Shown here: positions 1 to 8,078 of the stretch, in pieces
Numbering within the stretch: position 1 is the stretch's first letter
Layout of the letters: each line of letters opens with the position of its first letter
Assembly (NCBI GenBank): GCA_004151065.3
Contig: NWUY0300104137.1
Coordinates: 5,068 to 16,218, forward strand
Length of the DNA: 11,151 nt
Origin: Larix sibirica
Lineage: Eukaryota > Streptophyta > Pinopsida > Pinales > Pinaceae
Direction: 5' to 3'
Position numbers and translations under genes: made by a program
Notes under the pieces: generated by a model
What the model saw: only the letters and a program-made list of their open reading frames with translations
The model's database searches: none
What the model was told of the DNA's origin: nothing

Positions 1-440
1 ATTGAATTAAGTAAGTTGTTAGTAGTTTCCTCTGTAGATAAGAAGACCATGACAAATATAACTGAAGATTCAACCATGTTTGAAGATCCACTGCTCAACA
101 CTAAAGAACCCAGATGTTAGATAACAATCGATATCTTGCCAAAGCATGCAGAAATATCGAAGTTTAGCATGTCGATGCAAGTCTTTCATGAAAACATCAA
201 GTTGAAAGCTCAGAAGAATACCCCCTATAATCATTATGTTTTTATCTACATAATCATATTCATGAAGAGATTTGAATGGAAATGTGACTGAATATCTCAA
301 GAACTACTAAATTGTGGTACTGTTATCCGAAGCAAGTTACTAAAGAAATGTTGTATGCCATCAAGCTTGGAAGCCTCTTTGACGTCGCAGCTGCAGCTTG
401 CTCGTAGAAGATTCGTGGTCGAATCTTTTCAGAGAAGTAT
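1..440. other. Unclassified AT-rich sequence, no supportable gene
   Basis: No recognisable gene is seen. A 76-codon open frame on the minus strand at 70-300 matches no family I know. On the plus strand a frame is open from about 300 to 475, and part of the minus strand over about 330-440 is open as well. This stretch is richer in G+C than its surroundings (CTGCAGCTTGC around 390-400). Openness on both strands gives no direction and is weak evidence of coding. It could be a worn fragment of a retroelement or host exon next to the LTR-like block that follows. Confidence 0.3.
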
Positions 441-444
441 GACT

Positions 445-680
445 TGTAATAAACCTAAATGGTTATTACAATTGTGAATTAATATTATCTTACTAATTAG
501 TCATTATAGGTTAATTAATTATTAATTATTATTTATTAAATGACATGTCTACTTATAAATAGACATGTCTCTTACCCATCAACCATATTCAATATGGTCC
601 ATTCTTTGTATTCATCATCAATCAATTAATCAAAAGATATATTTTAATAAATATTCCAATATGTAAGCTGGTAGCTTACA
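445..680 (+). mobile_element. Possible copia-type LTR remnant
   Basis: The block begins TGTAATAA and ends GCTTACA, so it has the TG...CA ends of an LTR. It holds a TATA box (TATAAATAG, 555-562) about 110 bases in. A pyrimidine/AT-rich tract follows (CATCATCAATCAATTAATC, 611-629), like the R-U5 part of plant copia LTRs. Against this, no target duplication matches across the chosen ends, no primer-binding site of the usual initiator-tRNA form follows, and there is no second LTR in the window. It may be a solo or truncated LTR, or simply an AT-rich promoter-like sequence. The boundaries are tentative. Confidence 0.35.
542..569 (+). promoter_or_regulatory. TATA box inside a perfect 10-bp inverted repeat
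   Basis: TATAAATAG (555-562) is a strong plant-type TATA box. It sits between the arms GACATGTCTA (542-551) and TAGACATGTC (560-569), which are exact reverse complements. Each arm contains the 8-bp palindrome GACATGTC. The layout suggests either a protein-binding palindrome overlapping the core promoter or a hairpin. No downstream gene is visible, so any transcript would be a retroelement or non-coding RNA. Confidence 0.45.
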
Positions 681-2125
681 CATATGATATTATGAAGCGT
701 AGCACCCATATAATATGTGAAAAAGTATATGATCTGCCGTTATATCATCATGCGAAACTTGAACAATGAACTATCATCTTTAATAGTCAAACCAATCATT
801 TCATTAAAAATTCTCAAAAGATTCCTAATGGTGGAAACCCCTGACAAACTAAAGCTAGCTAGAGACATAGGCTAGTTTTTTAATTCAACAATTGGAGGCA
901 ATTTAACTCGGTAGGCATTAGTCATTTTGGCATAAATTTTATAGGTAGGAGAGCCTAACAACTCTTTGCCGGCTAAGTATTGTTGATGACGAAAATCATC
1001 ATAAACAGTAACACACCACACTTGCGGAAAGCCTCATTTCCAATAACTTAGATCACAACCCTCTCACCATGCCCCACGTGCAATATGGTCCAATAGCGAT
1101 GTTTTGTTTGATAATCTACATATATATTATTACCTCAGGAATTAAGATAAATTTCAATAAATCATCGTTATTGTATCATAAAAACATCATTGTTGATGAA
1201 GATTGTTGAATCAAACTCTAAGCCTATTGTGACATTTAAACATTTCAATGTTACTAAAAAACACTTCATAGCAATCCAAGAAAAGACCATAAACATAAAA
1301 CAAATATAAGAAAAAAATGAAATAAGATGAGCGCAATTTTATGATTATTTCGTGTTCCAAAAGGGAAAAAAAATCGATTTAGTACCAATCACAACCTTTC
1401 CAATTCACTCAACCTTGAATTTTAATTTCCACACCCAAAGATACATGTCTCTTTAGATTTCTTCTAGCAACAAGATACAAGGAGTATAACATTTGATGGT
1501 ATAAATTCACCTAACAAATATGGAACATGAATTTATATAATTTAAATAATGAGAAACAAATCTTTCCTGAAAGAAAACATTTCCTATGCAATCAACAATC
1601 AATTACTTCAGGAAACTAAAATCTAAAGAGGAACCCCATGAAGATACAATCAAGTGAATACAATGCTTATGTACCTAAATGGATTATGCCAATGACCCAC
1701 AACCCAAAATAAAATAAAATAAACCACAACCTTGGGGAAGGTCCCAAGAAATAAGAAGTAGTATTCATTTGATTATAACATTAAAGGATAAATTGAATGT
1801 ATAATAAGTAATCGATGTTTATTCTATGTTACTTATTGATCCTATCATAACCTACAATAACTCAAACAAGATCAAACTTCAATTGTGATTCAAAAATTAC
1901 ACTCCAAAATACCCTTAAAAATGGAAAAACTAAAACAAAAAACTAGAAAGACCACAGAATGAATCTTGTAGAAAACCAAGTCTCTAGAATATTTGCTTAC
2001 CAAACGATTTAGAAGTAAAAAAATGACTCGGGGAAGTGATTCATGATGCATTGGTATGGAAACATACAAATTTGTTCTGAGAATGTGTGTGATCTCACTC
2101 TAGAAACATGTTGAAGCGCTAGTAA
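681..2125. other. AT-rich intergenic DNA, nothing recognised
   Basis: No open frame of note occurs on either strand. Homopolymer A runs are frequent. I see no RNA gene, no tandem array and no terminal repeats that would bound a transposon. There is no visible similarity to the two-unit repeat that starts near 2209. The sequence reads as old degraded intergenic DNA. Confidence 0.5.
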
Positions 2126-2434
2126 AAGTTATATCATTTCATTAAAAAAAGGGAAAAAACTCAATGCACTGCCAAAGGAAATGAATGCATAGATCCTAAT
2201 GCTTTTAATGAGAGAGAACCTTTGCAATATTGTGCATTCGTATTTAAGCCTCCATTGAGGAGAATGAGAATGTCCACACTTGAAAACCGTTTATCTGCAG
2301 GTGCTACATCGGATCCAACAAATTTTAGTAGATTACATCGCCGCAACCATGTCCCTTCACAACAACACTACTTAGGAATTGCCACCAACGAGTATACTAG
2401 TTTATTAAACGCTTTGTCAATAGGTGGTTACTGA
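2126..2434 (+). pseudogene. Open frame of 102 codons at the start of repeat unit A, origin unknown
   Basis: The frame is open from just after TAG/TAA stops at 2120-2125 to a TGA at 2432-2434. It has no convincing start codon; the first ATG of the conserved part is at 2264-2266, inside a basic stretch reading LRRMRMSTLENRL. Base composition is less AT-rich than the flanks. The segment from about 2212 recurs in unit B (6588-6810), where a 1-base deletion near 6690-6715 shifts the frame and stops follow. The minus strand is also open over 2161-2346, so direction is uncertain. It could be a captured exon, the first coding piece of the repeated element, or chance. I do not recognise the protein. 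Confidence 0.3.
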
Positions 2435-2503
2435 TCCATTCAATTTTACCACCCCTATAATGCCTCTCAGTTCGCTTGATTGAAAACCACAACCTAACAA
2501 GTT

Positions 2504-2512
2504 TGACTACAT
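2504..2512. repeat. Left target-site duplication of the SINE
   Basis: TGACTACAT directly precedes the T-run (the poly(A) tail of the minus-strand SINE) and pairs with TGCCTACAT at 2751-2759. One mismatch suggests some age. Confidence 0.7.
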
Positions 2513-2750
2513 ATTTTTTTTTGTACTAGGGGAATCGACAACTGGGATGGGGCCGATACTCATGTGACATGGGGTCCAGGGGTCCAATCTCGTCCATTGC
2601 CACTATAACCCTAGGTGCACCCACTCAGTGCACCCACTCATCCTGCAAGCATGGGACACAGGTAAGTCAAGGTGTTTTGAACTCGTGACCTCTATTACAA
2701 CATAACATCTCATTTTCAAGCGAAGAGATACACCCCTATGGGAACACGTA
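2513..2750 (-). mobile_element. tRNA-derived SINE with target-site duplication
   Basis: On the minus strand the element starts at about 2750 and ends in a poly(A) tail, seen here as T9 at 2514-2522. A pol III box B-like motif, GAGTTCAAAAC, lies at 2684-2674 inside a tRNA-like context (GAGGTCACGAGTTC). Box A is degenerate. Flanking direct repeats TGACTACAT (2504-2512) and TGCCTACAT (2751-2759) match at 8 of 9 bases. The matching position of unit B (near 6881-6888) lacks the element, giving a natural empty site. At about 238 bp it is a usual plant SINE size. It contains a perfect 13-bp tandem duplication (2615-2627, 2628-2640). It depends on LINE machinery for movement; whether the nearby LINE family served is unknown. 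Confidence 0.8.
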
Positions 2751-2759
2751 TGCCTACAT
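2751..2759. repeat. Right target-site duplication of the SINE
   Basis: TGCCTACAT abuts the tRNA-like end of the SINE. Beyond it the sequence resumes homology with unit B at TTAAACTAC (TTAAATTGC in unit B). Confidence 0.7.
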
Positions 2760-3110
2760 TAAACTACAAAAGCAATATGTCAATTTTAACAATTTCATTT
2801 TTAATTAATTTTTATTTATTTACCTTCTATGGAAATCGTTGTTTCTCCTCTCCTATAGGGATTTATGTCCCATCCACTACTCCCTTGACCAATAGAAAAA
2901 ACCAATTCAATGAAATATTTAGATTCTAAAGTCATTTCAATAACCATAAAATTCTGTTTAATAGAGATTTTCTTGCGAACATTACAAAATCGTGCACAAT
3001 TTTTGGCCAATCAAACAAACTAATGCACAGTCAAAGCAGTTTGAATTCCAATTGAAGAGTATACTCCTTGTTGTGGTAAGGAATAAAAATATTTAATTCT
3101 CCTGCATCCA

Positions 3111-4146
3111 AAGTTGGAATTTGACAGGAAAAATGCCCATCATGAGGCATTTTGCCCGTTTTTTACGGCTTAAAAAATTGATTACCCATCCAGAACGAAG
3201 GGCAAGATAATAATCGAAACATATTTTTGAATGTTTCTTATTTTTTGAAAACGTCATTACAATAAAGATGAATGCGCGGATTTAGGTTAATGATAAATGT
3301 ATTTTAACCTTAAATACTTAATAATCGTTCAAAAAAGTATTAATTAATCAAAGTCAGCTGAACTAGGGAACTTAAGCTTAACGAATAAAAAAAGGTGTTG
3401 AAAGAAAGGTCGTGAAATGAAAGAGTGGTTGGGCCAGGCCCAGGTAATACCTTCTATGAACGGAGAGATCAAGTCCAACATTTGGATTTATATGCATCTA
3501 TTTTTAGCTTTACAACGCTGCATCCACCACTTCTAGCAGGTGAATCAATGGGGGCAATCTCAATATCGATCTTTCACTGTGAGGCTCCTTAATATTACCT
3601 TGAATGATTTTTTTTGTTTTTAAATTAAATTAAACTTTTATATTTCTTCTCTAAACTTTTAAACTTTTTCTTATTTATTATCAATTATGTTTAGAGTTAG
3701 CAGTTTTTCTCTATTTTAGATAGAGAGATGTGGACTTGATATCCATTGTTATTCGCCATCAATATTTTGGTCAAAATGCACCCCATAAAAATTATCATGT
3801 CTATGGCAATATTGTTGAGTAATTTTATTTATCCACTTATTATCTTTATGATAAGTTATCTTATGTGGGTATGGATATGTAGTTTTTTTTTAATCCAATT
3901 AACAATTATTAATAGTTATGAGGGACATGGAATTGTTATAATTACCAAATTAATGTCACTCTTAGTAAATTGTATTTCAAAAGAGCTAAAGAAAACTCAT
4001 CAATAAAATATCAAGGATCATTAAAAGAAAATGCATTATTGAAGGATGTATATTTCAGCGAAACGTTTTGTGATGAGAAGATATAAATCTAAAACGTAAA
4101 AAAAAATTATACAACATGTAAAACTGCCACCAAATTCCAACCCTAC
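3111..4146. mobile_element. About 1-kb non-autonomous DNA-transposon-like insertion
   Basis: Unit B has a continuous sequence at 7211-7230 where unit A is interrupted by about 1,036 bases. The ends carry an inverted repeat core GTTGGAATTTG (3113-3123), with its complement at 4131-4141. The flanks CTGCATCCA (3102-3110) and CTACATCTA (4147-4155) match at 7 of 9, consistent with a worn 9-bp target duplication, which would fit a Mutator-like or similar element. Exact ends are uncertain by a few bases because the two termini differ in length outside the core. No transposase frame is visible. A hydrophobic 86-codon frame at 3746-4006 is AT-driven and probably meaningless. An 8-bp-arm hairpin (3130-3137/3146-3153) lies just inside the left end. 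Confidence 0.6.
3130..3153. repeat. Subterminal hairpin of the 1-kb insertion
   Basis: AAAATGCC and GGCATTTT form a perfect 8-bp inverted repeat with an 8-base spacer, seven bases inside the terminal-repeat core. Subterminal inverted repeats are common in non-autonomous DNA elements as transposase-binding or fold-back sites; that role is inferred. Confidence 0.45.
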
Positions 4147-4195
4147 CTACATCTAAGTAACCATATACTGTGCACAATGGTTGTATTATATATGC

Positions 4196-4400
4196 TATGA
4201 ATCTTCGGTTTTATGTGAAAACAGGGACGATGAATTTTGTTTAGTGTGGTATTTTGTTCACATTTTGCCAAATTGTTGCTTTTCCAGGGTTTAATTGAGT
4301 CTTTAAGTAGCAAATGCAAGAATAGGGGCGTTGAACTCTGTTTATTTTATTCACATTCATATTTTTGTGCATTTTTTTAGAACAATTCTATTAAATGAAT
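4196..4400. repeat. Unit A-specific segment with an internal direct repeat
   Basis: Homology to unit B stops at about 4195 and resumes only in the tandem array. The segment contains two related stretches, 4220-4265 (AACAGGGACGATGAA...) and 4321-4360 (AATAGGGGCGTTGAA...), each leading into TTT-rich sequence and a TTCACATT motif. The matching part of unit B (about 7269-7394) is a different sequence. It could be an insertion, or a deletion and replacement, in one copy. Confidence 0.5.
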
Positions 4401-4815
4401 GAGATGTAAGGAACCTATATCTTGGTTTTGACGTGGACTGTGTTTTGGCTTTTATTACCTCATTGATTTTAAGGAGATTGTATAGTTTTTGGAAGTAACT
4501 GATTTTCTCTATTAAAAGTGTTAAGGATATGGAACCCATATCTTGGTTTTGACAAGGATTGTGTTTTGGTTTGTGTTCTCTCATTAATTTTAAGGGCACT
4601 GTATACTTTTTTTGGGTAATTGATTTTCTCTATTTTAAATGTTAAGAACAGGTATCTTGGTTTTGACATGGACTATGTTTTGGATTTTGCTACTTCATTA
4701 TTTTAAGGAGATTATATATTTTTTTTGTTGAAGTAATTGATTTTCTCTATTATAAATGTTAAGAATAAGGAGCCCATATATTGGTTTTGACATGGAATTT
4801 GTTTTAGTTAGGCCT
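4401..4815 (+). repeat. Tandem array of about 120-bp monomers, unit A
   Basis: The monomer is marked by CTTGGTTTTGAC, found at 4421, 4542 and 4656, with a variant at 4780. Spacings are 121, 114 and 124 bases. Each monomer runs from AAGGAACCCATAT through the marker, GTTTTGG, ACCTCATTGATTTTAAGG and GATTTTCTCTATTATAAATG. About 3.3 monomers are present. The array ends at the conserved GGCCTAGGCATGG boundary, also found after the array of unit B. No frame stays open across monomers, so it is non-coding. It could be the 5' regulatory region of the element. Confidence 0.85.
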
Positions 4816-5205
4816 AGGCATGGGAGGGGGTGGAAGTTTGTATTCAACATCTACAAATTCTCGTTATTTGAGTGTGCCATAATTTCTATGTTGTTTGTTA
4901 TTAACTTTTGCAAAAATGATTTGTTATAGAATTGACATCATTACATATGGGTTTATTTCTAAGGGTTGTGTGTTTTTAGTTATTAATAGTGTGTCTTACC
5001 TTTATAAAAGATATTACACTCAAATTAAAAGAGTATTAAATTTACCAAAAAAAATGGTGCTGTAGAGAAGGAAGATATTGGGAATAATTTGGAATCAGTT
5101 TAGAGTAATTTGGGCATTCATCTTCCTTATGGTCGTGGTCGTATATATAAGGAATCATCTTCTTTAAAATATGATATTTGAACATCCCACCTTGGAAAAT
5201 CTTGA
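4816..5205 (+). repeat. Conserved non-coding block after the array, unit A
   Basis: It matches about 8085-8506 of unit B, including GGGGGTGGAAG, an A8 run followed by TGGTGCT (5046-5061), and the TTTAAAATATRATATTTGAACAT-type motif. The middle part (5085-5150) is poorly conserved and shorter than in unit B. No open frame is shared by the two copies. Confidence 0.55.
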
Positions 5206-5406
5206 ATGAAATATAAGAGTAATTGGATCATGCCTTTCTTATATACCAATATTAGAATTCTTGATGACCATACGATTTTCTTTGCGAATTGTATTTTTGA
5301 TGGAGTCCATATTTTCCAATCTCTCATAAGTTTTATCCATGTTTTATCATGTGAACTCTATGTAGTTGCTAGCTTGAAAAAACCCACCATTTTCACTAAC
5401 ATGTAA
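5206..5406 (+). pseudogene. Open frame shared with unit B, unknown product
   Basis: The frame has 66 codons from an ATG, ending TAA at 5404-5406. The same frame exists in unit B at 8507-8706 with one single-base indel near the start, and both end at the same TAA. Over the last 49 aligned codons I count 17 differences, placed 6/7/4 at codon positions one to three. This shows no protein-level constraint since the copies parted. I do not recognise the peptide, which contains LDDHTI and FANCIF. It could be an ancient coding piece of the element or chance openness. Confidence 0.25.
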
Positions 5407-5755
5407 GGATAAAAATTACAAACGTTGAAGAATTTGTCCTCGACAATCATAGCCATAGTTTACCTTTAATGTTTCAAAGTAATGGACTATTGTTCACTGA
5501 GCATCTAAATCTCCAAACATACCTTTTTTTTGTCTTAGAGAATACTTGTAACTTTTAACAAAAAAATCAAACTTTAAAGATAATAAAAAGTTGTTTAAGG
5601 GTTTTGTCTTGAAATTTGAAACGAATAGAACACAAAGTGATAGCAGCCAATGGCTATTATTAGTTAGAGATATCCCTCTGAAAAAACCTAGTGCAAGCTA
5701 TTAAATGAATGCTTTCTTTCACAAATATAAGTTTAAACGGTAGGAGTGCAAGTGT
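5407..5755 (+). repeat. Conserved block of unit A without open frames
   Basis: It matches about 8707-9055 of unit B closely (for example GTTTACCTTTAATGTTTCAA and GGCTATTA). Small indels and stops occur in every frame. It contributes only to the repeat alignment. Confidence 0.5.
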
Positions 5756-6052
5756 GTGGTGCTAGGGTTTTGTACGTGGTTCAATGGTTATGGCCGGTTA
5801 TCACGAGGAGGTCGATTATTTTTCTTATCCATGGAATTTGAAGCAAATATTTGTCTCCAAGTCCAGTTTGTTGTGATTAGTATGGATGTGAGGGATCATG
5901 ACTTTCCCCTAAAGTTTTTATCAAAAACCCATAGGTTGAATTTGGGTGGCAACCTAAATGGCATTATTTTAACCTCGAGCTTGAAATCCTTTCTATATCC
6001 TGTTGCTTTTATGGATGGAGGGAAAAGGGATGTGATGTGTTACAAAATGTAA
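5756..6052 (+). pseudogene. 98-codon open frame, possible 5' coding remnant of the element
   Basis: The frame opens at a GTG codon and ends TAA at 6050-6052. It includes the stretches GRLFFLSMEFEANICL and LGGNLNGI. In unit B the matching region (about 9057-9340) has several in-frame stops and frameshifts but still shows the corresponding GRGRLFF and EANICL-type residues. It lies about 4 kb upstream, in element terms, of nothing recognisable in unit A; in unit B its counterpart lies about 1 kb before the LINE ORF1 domain. No family is recognised. Confidence 0.3.
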
Positions 6053-6099
6053 GATAATGTACATTAGGGGCCTCCTCTAGAATGAAGGTGGAAGGTGGT

Positions 6100-6255
6100 G
6101 GTTATTGTTTCGGTATGGGTAAGATTGGTTCTATTGTCACATCACCTAGCCCACGTATCCACATCCCTATCATCAAAGGTAACTTCACACTAGAATTTTG
6201 TGAGTTTAGAGTTATATATTCACTTGGTTATGAGACTGAGGGGACCTATGAGTAA
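6100..6255 (+). pseudogene. Coding-like block shared by both units, unit A copy
   Basis: A 51-codon stretch ends TAA at 6253-6255. The counterpart in unit B is 9406-9561, with no indel and the same TAA. Shared residues include GMGKIG, TSPSPRIHIPII and GNFTLEFCE. Differences are 3/4/8 at codon positions one to three, the only block with a third-position excess, but numbers are small. The shared stop predates the split of the copies or is a true end. Function unknown. Confidence 0.35.
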
Positions 6256-6380
6256 TTGGCATTGATCGTCATATTGGGTTTTGAAGTCAAGGGTAAGAGG
6301 GGCTCCTTTGAGTACTAGTTCCTTTCCTTTTGAGAGATTTTGGGAGGTGGGTATCAATTGTGCACTTTGAGTAATTGGAG
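6256..6380 (+). repeat. Spacer between coding-like blocks, unit A
   Basis: It is collinear with 9562-9683 of unit B. Small indels break every frame. Nothing else is seen. Confidence 0.4.
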
Positions 6381-6584
6381 ATGGATCCAACTAAGAATGT
6401 AGGTTTGAAAGCGCTTCAAGTTGGGAAAATTTTGGGTCTTCCATTGACATTAAAGCTTAGGGGTATTTTCTATTATTGGAATCCCCTAAATATGGTTAGT
6501 TCCAAAGGTTTCTCAATTTAAAGTGAAGTGATGATTTCTTCTAAGGTTTTTGACAGGGTCAAGAGCTTCTAATTTGTGGATCAT
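6381..6584 (+). pseudogene. Start of a LINE-like frame, truncated in unit A
   Basis: An ATG at 6381 begins MDPTKNVGLKALQVGKILG and runs 46 codons to TAA at 6519-6521. The same frame then continues to about 6584 as SEVMISSKVFDRV. Unit B has the corresponding frame at 9684-9989 (GTG in place of ATG) and reads on toward the DUF4283 domain. Over about 60 aligned codons differences are 14/9/7 by codon position, consistent with neutral drift. Truncation at about 6584 coincides with the start of unit B. Confidence 0.4.
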
Positions 6585-7268
6585 CAGTGAGAGAACCTTT
6601 GCAGTGTTGTGCATTTAGATTTAAGTCTCAATTGAGGAGAATGAGAATGTCCACACTCGAAAATAATTTATTTGCATGTACTGCATCAAATTCAAAAATC
6701 TCAGCAGATTGCATCCATGCTACAATGTCCCTTCACAACAACGATGCTTAGGAATCGCCACCAATGAGTATACCGATTTATTAAATGCTCAATCATGGGG
6801 TGGTTACTGATCTCTTCAAGTTTACTTCCCACATAATTCCTCTCAGTTCATTGAATTGAAAACCATAGTGTAACAGGTTTGACTAAATTAAATTGCAAAG
6901 AAACATGGCACTTTTAGCAATTTCATTTTTTAATTTATTTTTATTTATTTACATTCTCTGACAATTATTGTTGCTCATGCAGGGATTTATGTCCCGTCCA
7001 CTTCTCTCTTGACCAATAAGATTCATTGAAATACTAAAATTCTTAAATTCATTCTCAATAACCATAAAATTTTATATAATATAGATTTTCTTGCAAGGAT
7101 TACAAAACTATGCACAATTTTTTGCCAATCAAGCGAACTAATGCACAGTTAAAACACGTTGACTTCCAATTGAAAAGTATACTCCCTACTGTGGAAGGGA
7201 CAAAATATTTAATTCTCATACATCTAAGTAACCATATATTGTGCACCATGGTTGTATCATATATGCAA

Positions 7269-7394
7269 TCAATAAAAATATACTTCCAATCCATGGGCCA
7301 TGCCACAAGATTTGGGTATAGCTCTTATAGCTTTGAGATTTGTATTTTATTGTTTAATGAATTCAATTTTATAAACACCCCAAGTGATAGTAGT
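7269..7394. repeat. Unit B-specific segment
   Basis: Homology to unit A is lost between ATATATGCAATC and the first array monomer. The sequence here (including CCATGGGCCATG, about 7291-7302) has no counterpart in unit A, where a different segment lies at 4196-4400. A 96-codon frame covering 7110-7400 crosses several alignment blocks and has no counterpart in unit A, so I do not treat it as coding. Confidence 0.45.
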
Positions 7395-8078
7395 GATTGA
7401 TTTTAAGGATATTATATACTTTTTTGGAAATAATTGTTTTTCTCTATTGTAAATGTTAAGAATAACGAACTTATATCTTGGTTTTAACATTGACTTTGTT
7501 TTGGCTTTTGTTACGTCCTTGATTTTAAGGAAATCAAGGAGATTGTATACTTTTTTGGAAGTAATTGATTTTTTCTATTATAAATGTTAAGAATAAGGAA
7601 TCCATACCTTGGTTTTGACATGGACTATGTTGGGTTATTGTTACCTCATTGATTTTAAAGATATTTCATATTTTTCTGGAATAAGAAAACCATCTCTTGT
7701 AAGGAGTTTGTATATTTTTGGAAGTAATTGATTTTCTCAATTATGTAAGAATAAGGAACCATATCTTGGTTTTGACATGGACCTTCCTTTGGCTTTTGTT
7801 ACCTCATTGATTTTTAAGATATTTCAAACTTTTTTTTTTGGACATATTTGTTTTTCTTTATTATAAATTTAAGAATAAGAAACCCATCTCTTGGTTTTGA
7901 CATGGACTATGTTTTGGATTTCGGTTTTGACATGGACCGTGTTTTGGATTTTGTTAACTCAATGATTTTAAGGAGATTGTATGTTTTTGGAAGTAATTAA
8001 TTTTCTCTATTATAAATATTAAGAATAAAGAACTCATATAATGATTTTGACATGCACTGTGTTTCAGATTTTGTTTTA
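7395..8078 (+). repeat. Tandem array of about 120-bp monomers, unit B
   Basis: The monomer marker CTTGGTTTTGAC-type sequence occurs at 7477, 7608, 7765 and 7890, with a worn version at about 8040. Spacings are 131, 157, 125 and 150. The 157 step includes an extra partial monomer at about 7681-7711. The 150 step includes a 30-bp duplication (7891-7920 and 7921-7950, 27 of 30 identical). In all about five to six monomers are present, against about three in unit A. The array ends at the same CCTAGGCATGG boundary. Replication slippage or unequal exchange explains the difference. Confidence 0.85.
7891..7950 (+). repeat. 30-bp tandem duplication inside the array
   Basis: Two adjacent 30-base copies of the monomer core containing GGTTTTGACATGGAC differ at three positions. 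This is a later, smaller-scale duplication within the larger array. Confidence 0.8.

Larger units (their letters stand above)
408..680. repeat. Cluster of five short hairpins
   Basis: Five inverted repeats lie within 273 bases. AAGATTCG/CGAATCTT is at 408-415 and 420-427, with a 4-base loop. TTGTAATAAACC/GGTTATTACAA is at 444-455 and 461-471, with one bulged A. GACATGTCTA/TAGACATGTC is at 542-551 and 560-569. ACCATATT/AATATGGT is at 582-589 and 591-598, with a 1-base spacer. TGTAAGC/GCTTACA is at 662-668 and 674-680. The arms are 7-12 bases with short loops. AT-rich DNA gives some hairpins by chance, but these arms contain G and C and four of the five are perfect. They may be transcript structures of an old retroelement LTR; the role is inferred. 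Confidence 0.6.
2209..6587 (+). repeat. Long repeat unit A (first of two head-to-tail copies)
   Basis: Collinear matches to unit B run in order: 2212-2508 with 6588-6884; 2760-3110 with about 6885-7226; 4147-4195 with about 7218-7268; the tandem array; then about 4816-6584 with 8079-9885. Identity in ungapped coding-like blocks is about 84-91% by eye count. Unit A is longer in the middle because of two insertions absent from unit B (2513-2750 and 3111-4146), and has its own 4196-4400 segment. It stops at about 6584, where the homology passes straight into the start of unit B, so the DUF4283-bearing part of unit B is missing here. Orientation follows the LINE ORF1 remnant of unit B. Confidence 0.85.

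Noticed and set aside
70-300. 76-codon minus-strand open frame
   Set aside because: It has no recognisable domain or conserved partner, and its position in AT-rich DNA gives no sign of coding.
590-1092. Exact 12-base repeat CAATATGGTCCA at 590-601 and 1081-1092
   Set aside because: Flanking bases do not match; a single 12-base match over this span is weak and could be chance.
2161-2346. Minus-strand open frame opposite the unit A frame
   Set aside because: It overlaps the longer plus-strand frame that spans the same repeat. It is kept only as a reason for doubt about direction.
2650-2750. Possible true tRNA gene
   Set aside because: The tRNA-like part has a degenerate box A and no cloverleaf arms, and ends in a SINE body with poly(A) tail and target duplication.
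2738-3010. Small open frames on both strands
   Set aside because: They straddle the SINE edge and repeat sequence; unit B does not preserve them.
3746-4006. 86-codon hydrophobic frame that looks like a membrane protein
   Set aside because: AT-rich DNA readily encodes Ile, Leu, Phe and Met runs. The frame lies inside a non-autonomous insertion with no family match.
4357-4669. Two minus-strand frames with repeated KPRYRF/KPRYLF-like peptides
   Set aside because: The repetition is the 120-bp DNA monomer read in translation. The frames do not stay open across the larger array in unit B.
7100-7400. Overlapping plus- and minus-strand open frames
   Set aside because: They cross a unit B-specific segment and have no counterpart in unit A.
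4401-8078. Tandem arrays considered as a CRISPR array or centromeric satellite
   Set aside because: Monomers are contiguous without unique spacers, too few for a satellite, and tied to one position in each repeat unit.
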